Source of the DNA: Odiellus spinosus
Taxonomy: Eukaryota; Arthropoda; Arachnida; Opiliones; Phalangiidae
DNA length: 64,000 nucleotides
Direction: 5' to 3'
NCBI GenBank assembly: GCA_963920705.1
Contig: OY987237.1
Coordinates: forward strand, 7,594,601 to 7,658,600
The notes beneath the pieces were generated by a model. It saw only the letters and a list, made by a program, of their open reading frames with translations, ran no database searches and was not told the DNA's origin. This document shows positions 34,467 through 47,800 of the stretch, one piece after another (position 1 is the stretch's first letter; each line of letters opens with the position of its first letter). The position numbers were made by a program, and so were the translations under genes.

Positions 34467-35439
34467 TTCTTTCAAATCTATCTACAATCAAATTGATTCG
34501 ACCATCAAATTAGGCTTAATTATATTTTTAATAATGTAACTTATAAAATCAAATTATTTTGACCAATCATTTAACTATGGCTTAATAAGGCTAATTTCGT
34601 AATTGTATAAGCGAACAAAACCCTTTGATTTGTTCATTTCGCAAAAAGAAAGTGGGAAAAAGCATTTTGAAGACTTTAAAGTGACATTTCTTACGTTTTG
34701 TCCTTTGCTGGCTTACAGGGCCAGCGTACTGGCGTCTCCATTGAGAGAAAGCCAAGGACTAACTTCAAGATAAATAGCTGCTGCGCTTCTCTCTTTCTCT
34801 CTCTCTAGCGCTCACGGAGTGTACCCCTCCTAACTTAAGCCCTCGCTTCCCTATCTCTGTTCTTGCCTAATTTAATTTTGGGAATTCCAAAGTTGGAACT
34901 ATGCCGGGAACCGCTTCGCAACTTAATCAATCTTGGGTCCAAGATTTTTCCACCCCATCACGACTCGAATCTTCCCTCTTTTCCATTTTGTTAATTTTCT
35001 AAATAACGCCTTCATTCTTTACTAACGAACTTTAAATGTCGACAAAGGCCTAATCTAATTGAACCGGAGTTTTAAAATGGAAATAGTTGATAGTTCAGTT
35101 AAAGAAAAGACAACCGACCAATCATCCGTTAGTTTAAACTTATATAGACCTTTGTTTCTTAGTCTTTCGATAAAATTCGATAATGAGTTAGGCTTAAGCT
35201 AATGCGCGTTAGTATTAGTTAAAAACACGCTAAGCCTAATATAAATTTAAGTATATTATATCATACAACACAAAATTAAAACGAAATTAAATCTATTCAT
35301 AATATATATTTAGAATTTATAACCCTTCCTAGACTACAAAAATCTCTAAAAAATCGTTAGTTATGTATAGAAACATTTTAATTTACCTAACCGCAAAAAA
35401 ATTTCATCTAAATCGGTTGAAAAACCCCCGATGCGAGGC
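34467..35439. other. Upstream intergenic region of gene B
   Basis: Unique AT-rich DNA with a CT-rich tract at 34790-34810. No gene is seen. Confidence 0.4.
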
Positions 35440-35708
35440 TCAAACCAATTCAACTATTCGAAAACGCGCGCCAAATGACGTCACGAGGTATAGGGGTCGC
35501 GGCGCGCGGAACACGTTTCCGGTTTTGAGAGGAAAAGGAGACTAGGAGAGCTCGCGTAGTCTGCCATTTTAGTTGTTTTGGCAAGTTAACCCTCGTCCCG
35601 ATTATCGGCTTCAATCAATAAGTTCGCCGGCCCGTATTAATTTGATATCGCGAATCTGAGTGCCTAATAAGTTCGGTAATTCGCCGGAAGTGTTCTTTGT
35701 TCGAATCG
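35440..35708 (+). promoter_or_regulatory. RNF220: Presumptive gene B promoter and 5' UTR
   Basis: A GC/CpG-rich stretch immediately before the first coding exon. It holds a perfect CRE palindrome TGACGTCA at 35476-35483, an ETS-like TTTCCGG at about 35517 and a YY1-like GCCATTTT at about 35563. There is no TATA box. The start site cannot be fixed from sequence; assignment rests on position and composition. Confidence 0.45.
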
Positions 35709-35813
35709 ATGCCGTGCGAAAGCGAAATCATGGATTCTAGCGAAACGTCAAATCCCGAGCTAGAGAACTCGGCCATTACACAGACTACTCAGCTAGCTTC
35801 CAAGTTGGATGAG
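35709..35813 (+). CDS. RNF220: Gene B coding exon 1 (residues 1-35)
   Basis: ATG 35709 opens a frame ending TTG GAT GAG|GTACCG, phase 0. Acidic and Ser/Thr-rich. The second in-frame ATG at 35730 could also serve. Confidence 0.75.
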
Positions 35814-38800
35814 GTACCGTTTTAGTTTTATTATTTACTGCTATGTATCTTTGGTATACAACATAATGGTTTTATTCCCGGGAATTCAAGGTGGTTTATT
35901 TACCGAATTATTTAGGCAATTAATATTGACGTAAATTAACCAAGAAATAATTAATTATATCTATAATTGGATTTTAAAATATATTTGAAACGCTTAAAGT
36001 TTTTTGTTTGATTGGTATGACTAATATTTAAATTTAAAACGAATTTTAATCAACAAATTCAATTTTAATTTCATTAACATTAAATAATGTTATTTAAAAT
36101 TTAATTTAATTCTATAATAAGTTCTTTTGGTACCAAAATTTTAATAAAACTATATTTTAAGTAATTATTACTTAACTATAATTAAATTTAATCTCGAAAT
36201 TGCCCAATATTTAACTTTTCTAAACGCTATAGCGCAGCCAATGAAATGCCTATTTCAATTATATCAACTAAATTTAAATGTCAGTTCTTTGGGGATATAT
36301 TTTCTACAACGTACCTAGTACAGAGTAGATATTTGAGAGGGGAGTGGAATTCCTCTAAATTATTGATCTGAACTAGGCGGTACCTAAGTGAATTACGTAA
36401 CGCGTTCCACCAATGATTCTAGCCTTAGTTTAAAAGGGTAAAAACCCATCCTGTTTCGTGATTGGTCGAAATTTGAGCCTTATTCTGTTTATAGGGGGGA
36501 TAGAGAGAGGCAAGGGTAGGGGAGATTCTACACTTCCGAGATGGTAACTTAGTTTAGCTCGGAGTTAGTAAGCTCGGCGACGGACCTAAGCTTCAAACGC
36601 GTGAATTTAGACCCATTTTGCTGCGATATTCATTTACTTTAGTCGTCTATAGACAAAAGATTCCCGAGTGGGGGTCACGCTTTTCTACCCCTTTCCCCTT
36701 TTTATATATTTATTAATATACCGTCTTGTACCCCCTTCTTTTAGACCCCCGTTTTGAAGATTTGGACTCCCACTACACCACCCCCGCTGGAGTTTTGGAC
36801 CCCCTCTTATTATCAGCCCCCTTTTTATTTAGAAATAGCGCGAGATTCTTTCGCGCTCAATTTGAAATCCCTCGCGCTCCCCACTACCTTTTTTATAATT
36901 GATTAGGGTTAAAACGAAGTTAAGCCTTGGCGCCTCGGGTCAAAGGTTATCGAATTTAATCATGAATGAATTAAATCGATTCGTTAATCAGTGTGACAGA
37001 TATAGATTCGAAAGGCAGGCGGCTTTCGCGGCTCGTGCTCATTTAAACTCGTTTAAATTCAATCCTTTTCAGGTAATATATTACTTCAATTAATATTGGT
37101 TTGTTTAAATGTTTTAAAATTGCCCGTAATTGGTTTATTTTTGTGGGATTTTGACTCGAATTATGGTAAAACCATATATGCCCAAACAATGGGGCAATTG
37201 GATTTTTTTTTTGTTTCAAAAATTAATTTTAATTTAACAAAATGGTCAATTTGTTTAGTTCAAAAATTAGATTACAAAAAATTATCAATTATTTATTATG
37301 CGGTTTTATTTAAATTTAATAAAAATATTTAATAATATTTAAAATTAAAAATACTAATTTAATTGAAGTATAATTTACAAATTTAAAGATAATATTTCGT
37401 GAAAAATATATACTCTACAATAGCGACCATAGCGCGATAACGTAGTATTTTGAGAAATTTTTATTTTCAAAATTTCGAAAATGGCGATTATAAAATAAGA
37501 ATTTTTACTATCGCGGTAATTTTGTTTTATTCTGCATATGTAAATATATGGTTTGAATCGTTTTTTAACGATCTTTCGGAAAATGGTACTCAATTTCCAT
37601 TTCGAATTCGTGAAATTTCACGACAACCTCACTTTAAATATAAAAGTCTGGAAAGTTTTAGAAGATCAGATCTAAAATTGATTTCAATGTTGTTAAAAAT
37701 GGGGTCATTTTTGAAAAGAGTTGAGAATTAGAAAATAAAGGTTTAAAACGATACGAAAGAGATCAGGGAAAAATAAAACTTGGTATAATTAAGGTTGTGA
37801 GAGTTTTTATTCAGGATATTCCAATTATCAAGGAAATTTTACAAAATTATCTTGAAAATTATATTTTTATAAATATATTTTAAAACCGAGTTTAAGAAAG
37901 AATTTTAACGATTATTTTAGAAGTAAAGGGAACAGAGAATTTTTTCACAATTGCTACACACTTTTTTGGTGTTTTTTAAAAGATGAATTTAAGTAACTAT
38001 AAAATCGGGCCAATCGTATTATTCCATCTTTCAATTTACAATGTCTTGACTCCCAGGGTCTTGGGCATCAAAAGCTGGTCTATTAATTTAATGTTAGGAC
38101 ATTACAAGCGCTGTTGAAGGCTACAATAATGTGATTGGCCCGATTTTTTTTTACATACTTTTATTTTATTTTATTTTTTTTTTATTTTTTTTTTTTTGCG
38201 TGTTGTTTTTGAAAATAAATTCAAAAGGTGTTAAATGTTTTAGCTCCAAGTTGAAACCCAATTTACCGTAATATTATATTTTTAAAATAAAAATTTGATT
38301 ATTTTATTCGTAGAATATTTGCTTAGACAGTAACGGTTCGCCTTACATCTCGGGGTCCGGAATTCATCCCTCTTTGATGTTACCGAATTTGCCTTCCACG
38401 GGATCGCCCTACGGCAATGTTCCAGCACGGGGAAACGCGTCGTACCCCGTGGCGGTAGAAGGTTACCCGTCTTCGGCGTCCTCGACGATAGCGTCTACGT
38501 CTCCAGCATCTTCCTCGTCTCATCTCGAGCCTCCGTCGGGATCATCATCGTCGGTTTCTTTCTCAGCCGTTTCTCATCATCCCTTCTCGGGGACGGGTGG
38601 CGCGTTTCGCTCCGTTTCAGCCCCCATAGCTAATCAACAAGTCGATCACGCCCGAACTAACGGATTTCACGGCTCGGCTTTTGTACCGGCAACATCTTCA
38701 TCGAGGTCATCTTTACAAAAGTAGGTAATTTATTAGTTAATTAGTCTCGTTAAAGTATATCTTAATCTTTTTTCATAATTGTGGGCGAAATTATCCATAG

Positions 38801-41800
38801 ATCATAATTTGTTTTATAGATTTATTTTAATTTTAAGGAAAATCAGAAAAAATTGGAAAATATTATAATTGCAGTATTTCGCCTATATTTTCCTAAAATT
38901 TAAGTAATTCTCTAATATTTTCCTAAAATTTAAGTAATTCTCCTATATTTTCCTTTATTTCTAAAAAAACCATATTGCTATAAATTCCTACAAATTGGGT
39001 AGGGATTTTCCTAAGTCAAAGGTACAGGGGCGTCATTTGATTAGTGGTAGGTTCTACTTTTAATTGAATTTTGACAAAATCAGAAGGTTTTCAGACTTTT
39101 TTGTACAATTCAGACCAGCTTACTTCCTGATCAATGTTTAACCACAATTAAATCATTATGATTTACCTGTGGTTTAACTAATACGCAAAAATGTCTTTGT
39201 TTTTGAAGCGCAATGAATTAAAAAAAAGTTTCCACTTCATTCTCCTTTAAAGGCATCGGCTTTATTGATACGCTAGAAAAATGACTTAAAATTTTTTTCA
39301 ATATCAATTAATATTTTCTAATGAAAATTACGTAAAATTTATTTTTCCAATAGAAATCTTTTGTAGGTTAAATGTTAGTTTCGAGGTTAAAAGGTCATAT
39401 AATTAATCATTCCCAAAACTTTTAAGTGTTATACATAATCAAACCAATTTTTGCTACGCCCTATACGCGTAATTATAAATTCATTCAATTTAAACTGAAG
39501 CTTTCTCATGAGCTCCAGATAAAAATTGAGTAGCATTTTCGCGCGGTCTATTTCGTAAAAGTACGAAATCCAGATCAAATCAACTACCTTACGTACGAAA
39601 ATGATCATGAATTAAGTTCTAGAAATAAACTACGTCATATATCGAGAAAAAAATTTAAAGTTTCTTACTTCACGCTTCAACCATGGATTAATCAACCTCA
39701 CAGGGATAATTCACTCTGGGTACGATTTGCTATACTAGTAGTTGAAGATGATTGTTTCAAACATGGCTGCCAGACATTTTATCCGGCCCCTCAATTTTAC
39801 CCCCATACCGATACAAATCCGGAAGTAATCCATGAGAGCATCCAAAAAAATTGACAGCCCCACTTAAATAAAATAGAAATTTCAATTTTCCTTAAAAAAT
39901 AAATTTATTTTCAGTCCAAAAATTGAACCTGGTTTGGTGGAAAGTCCCATTCATTCTACACTAACGCCTCAAGGAGGACCACCTACCTTGCTGCAACATA
40001 TTAAACACGAAGATATCCACCGTCTGGATGATTCGACCCCTGAACCTTGTAATTCCGACCGCGTTACGCCTGAAGAAAATGGCAGAACTCTTCGCAGTGA
40101 GTTTAATTTTTGAAACTTTCCTGGGCTCCAAATAATTTTAATTTTCTTAATTGGACTTAACACTTTTAGATATTAGTACTGCGCTGTAAAACATTTCATC
40201 ACCCTTAAAGGGAGACTGAAAGAAATCGTGTGTATTACGCGATAACTGAATTTTTAGATTTCTTAGACCATAAAATATATTATTTAGTACAAAGTCGGAT
40301 GGTAAAACGCTGACTTTTGACCTTCATTTTTTTCGTAATTAAGCGGAGTTAAAATTCACTTGTTATTAGGTTGCATTCTCCCTTTAAGCGCGGGCGCTCC
40401 TCAAATTTGTGTTATTTTTTTGGGGAAGTCGTAGAGGTGTTTATTGCCAAAATTCTAAAGAAGTTTTTTTTTTCTGGTGTTTATTGTAAGTGGGCTGCAG
40501 AAAGTAACTTAGCGTGTCCGCCCTGGCTTTGAATCATCTCATAAAGGACTCTCACACCTGAATTTTTATTATGGCAAGTTAGCACCTTAGCTAAAACCCC
40601 CTGGGTAAGGGGGGGGGGGGGGCAAATATATATACCAAATTCTTGGCCCGGTTTTCGGGCTGACAATATAAAGGTCTTATGATACAAAGGTGGCCGCCAA
40701 GTTTTTAGACCATTGAAGATTTCGCACGTGGCTATCGAAAGATGCATTCCATTTGACCTATAGCTTTTCAGGCTCTAAAATGTCATTCTTGCTAAGCCTA
40801 CTTTATTTAGATTATTTTTTTCAAATATAAAGGCTATTGGAAAGTTGGAGAAGCTTTTGCAGATTTGATTGCAAAAATGGGTTTACTGTTTCACCCTCAC
40901 TTTGTCTTAGGCAGACTATAAGTGCTATTGGAAAGTTCGCAAAGATTTTGCAGATTTGATTGCAAAAATAAGTTAATGGCAAAAACGTGGGAAAAATTTC
41001 GTACAGATGCAGAAATACCAAGATATCTAAAAAACAACCAATAAATTCTTAATCGCCCAAAATATCAGAAATAATTCAATGAGATTTGTCAAAATGACAA
41101 ATTACAGAATATCGAAAATAATAAAAACGTTTGCCGAAGAGTCGAGGAAAAAAAAAATGGTCAAATTAAGAATTAGTTAAATTTTAGTTACATTGAAATG
41201 AATTCAGTAAAAACCCAATCCAAAGCCACAGTGACAAAAAAAGATGAGATGACATTTTTTTATATTTTCTTTTAAAACTAAATTGGATTTATTTTTCCCC
41301 AAGACCATAATCCTATTTATTTTCTATACCTAATGTACGTGGTTAGATTTAGTTCTACATTCGGACTGTTAACCCTAATTGAAACAATTTCGTTATAAGT
41401 GGGGACGAGAAAACCAGGAGCTTGTTGGGCTTATAGTAATTCGAGCATTCGTAACTTTTCCAACGCTTCTTCAAATTTATAACGACTAAACGTAGTTTTC
41501 TCTTGGCCCCTGTTTGGTTAGTTTCCCTTTTAGTTATAAAACTACCGTTTGTGTCAATGTAAGACTGCAGCGCGTGTAAAATTTGATAACGCTTCTAAAC
41601 TTTTACGATCTGATAACGAAGATGTAGCTTTGTACGTCGCTAACAACTCTTAACTGATTATTGGGAAGATCCCCAACAGGGGCACCATGATTTAAGGCTT
41701 ATTTTGTCCATGGAGTGTGTTTGAATTTACTGGAAAGTACGACCACTTTCTTGTTGAGGTTTTAGTTACAACCTAGTTTAGCCATCATTAATCAAGGAAG

Positions 41801-44800
41801 GGTGAGAAAATTCAATTATGTTTATTGCTAATATAGAGCAGTGATTTTGTTAATTGAATGAATGCATCGTGAATGTCAATCGTGAAACCATACCCGAATG
41901 TAACGGCAAACGTTTTATTGGAACTCATTGTTTTAGGAAATTGATACGAGTTATTCATTAACCGATAAGAACAATTTGAAACTCGAGTGTCTTCGTGGAT
42001 TAGAACCCAAATTGAGATCTCGAAGCTAGAATGTAGTCATTTAGTCGCTGTTCCTTTCAATTTAGATTAAAATATAATTATTATATTTCTACACGGATTT
42101 CGAGAGACGTCGTATTTTTATCTTGGCGTAATTTACCAAAATTTTGAAACTATAGCCTACAGGGGCTTGACTGGAAAGTCGTTAAAAATGTACTCGATAG
42201 AACAATATCACGTATGAACTACAAATATTTTTTTTCTCCCTTTGACTCTCTTTATTCGGCTTAGTTTGGTGTACGGAATTTCTGGGGAGGTTTGTGGGGA
42301 TGTAGCCCCCCTCTACTGATGGGTATTGATGGTCTTTTGATGGCCCGAATATCCTAACGCATACTGATGTTCAAATTGGGGGAAGGGAAAATTCCCCTTT
42401 AATCATAATCTGGCCGGGGTTTTCTTTCTTTCATTCAAAGGGAGAATGCAATCTAACACCAAGTGATAGTTTTTTTTATCGATTCCTTATTGTTTAAATA
42501 AGGATTTTTCAGGCTAGAAATAGGGTGAAATATGAACCGAAATTTTTAAAATAGGGAGCAAATAGGAACCAATTTAAGAAGAAATTAGATCTTTAATTTT
42601 CACAAAATAATTTTAATTTTATCACATTTATTCCTGATAATTATATCATACTGACTTAGTCATTTTTTCTCTCTGTCAGTTTTTCGACTTATCATAAAAT
42701 TTGGGTTCAATATTATAGGACGCCGGTACTTTTATTCAAATTGACTAGAAATATGGTGATTTAGGGACCAAAATCACAATTTTATAGTGGTTTAGGGACC
42801 TCAAAAAAAAGTAGGGGTTTTAGGTATTTTAGGGACGTGGTGGGAGGGCTGATACCGGTAAATTACCGTGAAACGGTTAATTACGCGGTTATTTACTGGG
42901 CAATATACCAATTTCCAAAATTACGGTAATTGTAGAACTCTAGACCGAACTTTTTCTTGCATAGTGACACTAAACAGACGCGTAAAGATGAACCCGTCTC
43001 CTTCAAAGGGAGCCGAATCGGGCAGGCTTAACTGTTAGTTGTCTTTCATCACCCTTCGGTCCTTTTGAAACCCGGCACCCCGCGGCGTCTGCTTCTTAAT
43101 TTGTTGCATTCACGCGCTTTGGTGATGCCCGCCTTTCTTCACTCGTTACATTTTCCCGCCAATTCTCGCCTTTGACTCCTCCCCCTCGCGCGCGTTCCCC
43201 GCGATTCCAATAACGCGCAGTCTCGCGCGTTCTCATTCTCATTGGAAGAAGCCACACGATGCGGCTTCCGACAGACGTTATTAACGTCATAACGTATTAC
43301 AGGGTTTTTCCTGACACGATAAATCGAAATAAACCGAGAAATATGTAGAAACGTGTTGTAGATTCCCGGATGTTATTTTTTTTAACCAAAAGGAATTTTT
43401 AAAGAAAACTAGTTTCGCTTCGGCTTCTAAAAAAGTACATTTATACTGAAGGTTTGAGTAAAATTGTATTGAAAACAATTACTATATAATATTTAACTTA
43501 ACCGTGTGAAAAATGTCTTTTTTAGTGTTTTCTGGGGTATAATACGAGTATTGTATAGTATTCAAGATTCAATCAAAATAAAGCGGCTCTAAAAACATGT
43601 CGATAAATTGGGGTTACACCATCTATAAAACCACTTGGGCCCACTCACGCCAATAGTTAATTATTATTTTTTTTTTTAATTATTATTTTTATATCAAAAA
43701 ATTCACGAATGCGAAGATGGGTTTATAATATTTAGTGGCCCGTATGTACTTGAGTACGTAAAAGTGTTCTGCCTATAAGTGTATTCTATTATTTGTAGAA
43801 GTGAAGAAACGAGCATTTTCCGAAAATTTGGCCCCGTGTTGTCCAGTTTGTGGCGTCACCGTTCGACCATCAGAACTTCCATCTCATTTTCACCACGAAG
43901 TTTGTCGCTTAGAGAAAGTCGCCAAGTAAGGACCACTTAACCTTTACATATTTTTAAAGGGAGAATGTAGTTGTCCGACAAGCAGTCATTTTCTATCGTA
44001 GATAAAGAAATCAGCTACAAATCCCCCCAGATATAGTTCAAGGTATATAATCCCCCAGATATAGTTCAAGGTATATAATCCCCCCAGATATAGTTCAAGG
44101 TATATAATCCCCCCAGATATAGTTCAAGGTATATAATCCCCCCAGATATAGTTCAAGGTATATAATCCCCCCAGATATAGTTCAAGGTATATAATCCCCC
44201 CAGATATAGTTCAAGGTATATAATCCCCCCAGATATAGTTCAAGGTATATAATCCCCCCAGATATAGTTCAAGGTATATAATCCCCCCAGATATAGTTCA
44301 AGGTATATAATCCCCCCAGATATAGTTCAAGGTATATAATCCCCCCAGATATAGTTCAAGGTATATAATCCCCCCAGATATAGTTCAAGGTATATAATCC
44401 CCCCAGATATAGTTCAAGGTATATAATCCCCCCAGATATAGTTCAAGGTATATAATCCCCCCAGATATAGTTCAAGGTATATAATCCCCCCAGATATAGT
44501 TCAAGGTATATAATCCCCCCAGATATAGTTCAAGGTATATAATCCCCCCAGATATAGTTCAAGGTATATAATCCCCCCAGATATAGTTCAAGGTATATAA
44601 TCCCCCCAGATATAGTTCAAGGTATATAATCCCCCCAGATATAGTTCAAGGTATATAATCCCCCCAGATATAGTTCAAGGTATATAATCTACCCAGATAT
44701 AGTTCAAGGTATATAATCTACCCAGATATAGTTCAAGGTATATAATCTACCCAGATATAGTTCAAGGTATATAATCCCCCCAGATATAGTTCAAGGTATA

Positions 44801-47800
44801 TAATCCCCCCAGATATAGTTCAAGGTATATAATCCCCCCAGATATAGTTCAAGGTATATAATCCCCCCAGATATAGTTCAAGGTATATAATCCCCCCAGA
44901 TATAGTTCAAGGTATATAATCCCCCCAGATATAGTTCAAGGTATATAATCCCCCCAGATATAGTTCAAGGTATATAATCCCCCCAGATATAGTTCAAGGT
45001 ATATAATCCCCCCAGATATAGTTCAAGGTATATAATCCCCCCAGATATAGTTCAAGGTATATAATCCCCCCAGATATAGTTCAAGGTATATAATCCCCCC
45101 AGATATAGTTCAAGGTATATAATCCCCCCAGATATAGTTCAAGGTATATAATCCCCCCAGATATAGTTCAAGGTATATAATCCCCCCAGATATAGTTCAA
45201 GGTCTATAATCCCCCCATAAATACGAAACTTGAATATAGCTTGATATTTAGAACGGATTAATTATTTTTATTAATTATAGTACACAGATTAAGGATTACT
45301 CGTAATCGCTTTAGTACAGTCAAAGGTATAACCTGTACACCGATCACGCTGAGTGACTGTCATGAAGGGTCCGTCTTTTAATAATAAATAATGTTCTATT
45401 CACCATTGCGAATAAATTTTCAATTTATGAAGAACATTTTCGTTTTGGACATCTGTCCAGTAACTCCCTCTCAAAAATGAAAAGTTAGGGGCATTTGCAA
45501 AATCTATCGAACAATGTGTAGTGTCCAGAGCAGTGTTGGGTAAAATACTGCACTTTCGGTATTTAAAATAAAATACTAAATACTCCGACGATAAAGTATT
45601 TAAAATAAAATACTTAAATAAAGTATTTTAAAATACTAAATACTTAAAATACTGTAATGTTAAGGTCTAGCGAAAGGCATGGTCCCAGACCGACTCTTCA
45701 TCCTCGTAGCACTGGAATTCTTATTGCTACTTCAATGCCATTATGGTCAGTCCTCCTAAATCTGAACGTTTCTATTTCTGAACACTTTCATTTAAAAAAG
45801 TAGAACTTAAATTTGGTTGGGTCTGTTTAAAGATGGAAGAGCTCATTTTGTAGATTAAGAATGGGGCTATTCGCGGAACACAACTTCAACACTCTAGAAA
45901 AAGACCCGAAGAAGATACGACACTAATTAGCCAACCGCGATAATTAGCCTAATTAGACCGTTTTCAAGGGAATGTTTCCCTATACGGCCCAGAAATAAGG
46001 TTTTATGAATTTCGGAAAAATTCGTGGGCCAACAAGCTCGATTTGGTCGTAAATTTGAGTTTCTCGCTACAAAATAAACTTCTCAAATTTTAAAATATAT
46101 CCAAGAATTTCAAATTCAGAACTGTGCGAAATCAAACTTGGGAACACGCATTAATATATTTGAGAAACTGCAAAATTTGCTAAAGGAACCATATCGAAAC
46201 GAGAAATGAGTGTCACCAATGGATTTCTTGGCCGAATTTACCGAGGAAATGCGGAATTAGCGCGCTCGAGCCAGTATTTGCGAAGTTATCGACGATTTCC
46301 TTTGAAATAAGGATTCCTTTATGGTTTCTATGCACAAGCAATGCCTAATGTTTAAATCGCCGATAACTTCGCAAATACTGGCTCGAGTGCGCTAATTCCG
46401 CCTCTCCCTTGGTAAATTCAGCCAAGAAATCCATTGGTGACACTCGTTTCTCGATTCGAGGTGCGCAAGTGGTTCTTTTTGCAAATCTGGGATTTTTTAT
46501 ATAGCCTATAAGATAGTCAGATTTAGAAGCAGGGGGTGTTCAGAATTCGAATCGTTCGTTCAGAAGTAGAAGCCGCTATTGCCGTTTTAAAACCGCATCC
46601 GCGTCAAAAGTACTCTTCATGGAATGATGAAAACTAGCGCAATGGGTGCGCGACTATACAAACTTAATATTAGATTCTTAATTTCGTCGCTAACAATTCC
46701 AGAGCAATCGAGATCTCGGATTTCTTAAAAAGCGTTCAGAGATAGGCGACCCTACCCTACGGCGATAAGCGGGATTTTTCAAGCGTGTTTCTTCCGCTTG
46801 CATCTTGACGATGTTTTTTCCGGACAATTTAGTTGTACCGAGATTTTTTGATAGATAAAGTATTTCGCTAATAATATTCAGTATCTTGTTTAAAATACCA
46901 GAAAAAATGTATTTAAAATAATATACTAAATACTTTTATTTAAAAGTATTTAAAATAAAATACTAAATACTTAAAAAGTATTTAAAATAGTATTTAAAAT
47001 ACACGTATTTAAAATACTACCCAACACTGGTCCAGAGCGTCCTGCTCTTCTGTTCCTGGGACCCTGGCTGTATTTGTGAAGGCAAGACCTAAGAATTATA
47101 AAGAAATTGCGGATATAATTATTAGAATATAATTTAACCAGGTTTTACTGGAGTTGCTTAGCGTTATTTCAACGATAAAGAGTCGATAGAAATTATAAAA
47201 TCACTAGTTGTGGGGCAAATGCAGTTTTAATTCAAATACTTTACGAAAGTTATAAGACGTTTATAAAACTAATTCCATTGTTTATGTCCTTTGTTGTTGC
47301 GGCGTTATCAATAACTAGAAGCGTTCAGAGACCCAGCAGAGAAAATACCCCAACAGCTTGTCCTTCAGGAAGTAGAAGAAAAGATTTACCATTTAGCGAA
47401 CCACGTATTAACACGCCAGAGTTCAGATGGGAAGCTTATGAGAGAATCAAAAATAACCGAAATAGTCGATTAACCGGTGAGTTAAATATCAATAATATAC
47501 CCTTAAGGTTAAAAGAAAAAAAATATTATATTTGTTAATTACTGGCTTGTTTTAGCCAGAGCAAACCGTGGCAAAAAGAAAGAAGAAACGACTTGTCCCA
47601 TCTGTTCCGAGAAAGTTAGTGGAACCCCCGAAGAACTCAACAATCACGTCGAACTGTGTCTGAAGAAAGTAAGTTTTTAACTACTACAATTTTGATAAAA
47701 ACTGATCGTTTTCTTAATTATTTTGCAACTTATTTGTTAGCAGAAAGAATCTTCTTCCGACGAGGAACCGGTTGACGTAGAAGGCGATGAAAATTTCGAG

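Larger units (their letters stand above)
40388..43798 (+). other. Rest of gene B intron 4, non-coding
   Basis: Contains an 11-12 G run near 40611, a ~90-bp duplicated segment (GCTATTGGAAAGTT...GCAGATTTGATTGCAAAAAT) at 40831-40975, the inverted dispersed repeat at 41969-42130, a degenerate AAAGGGAGAATG end at 42439, and a CpG-rich patch at 43070-43270. Confidence 0.6.

Noticed and set aside
44023-45216. CRISPR-like regular repeats
   Set aside because: Units are head to tail with no unique spacers and lie in an intron of a eukaryotic gene; no cas genes.
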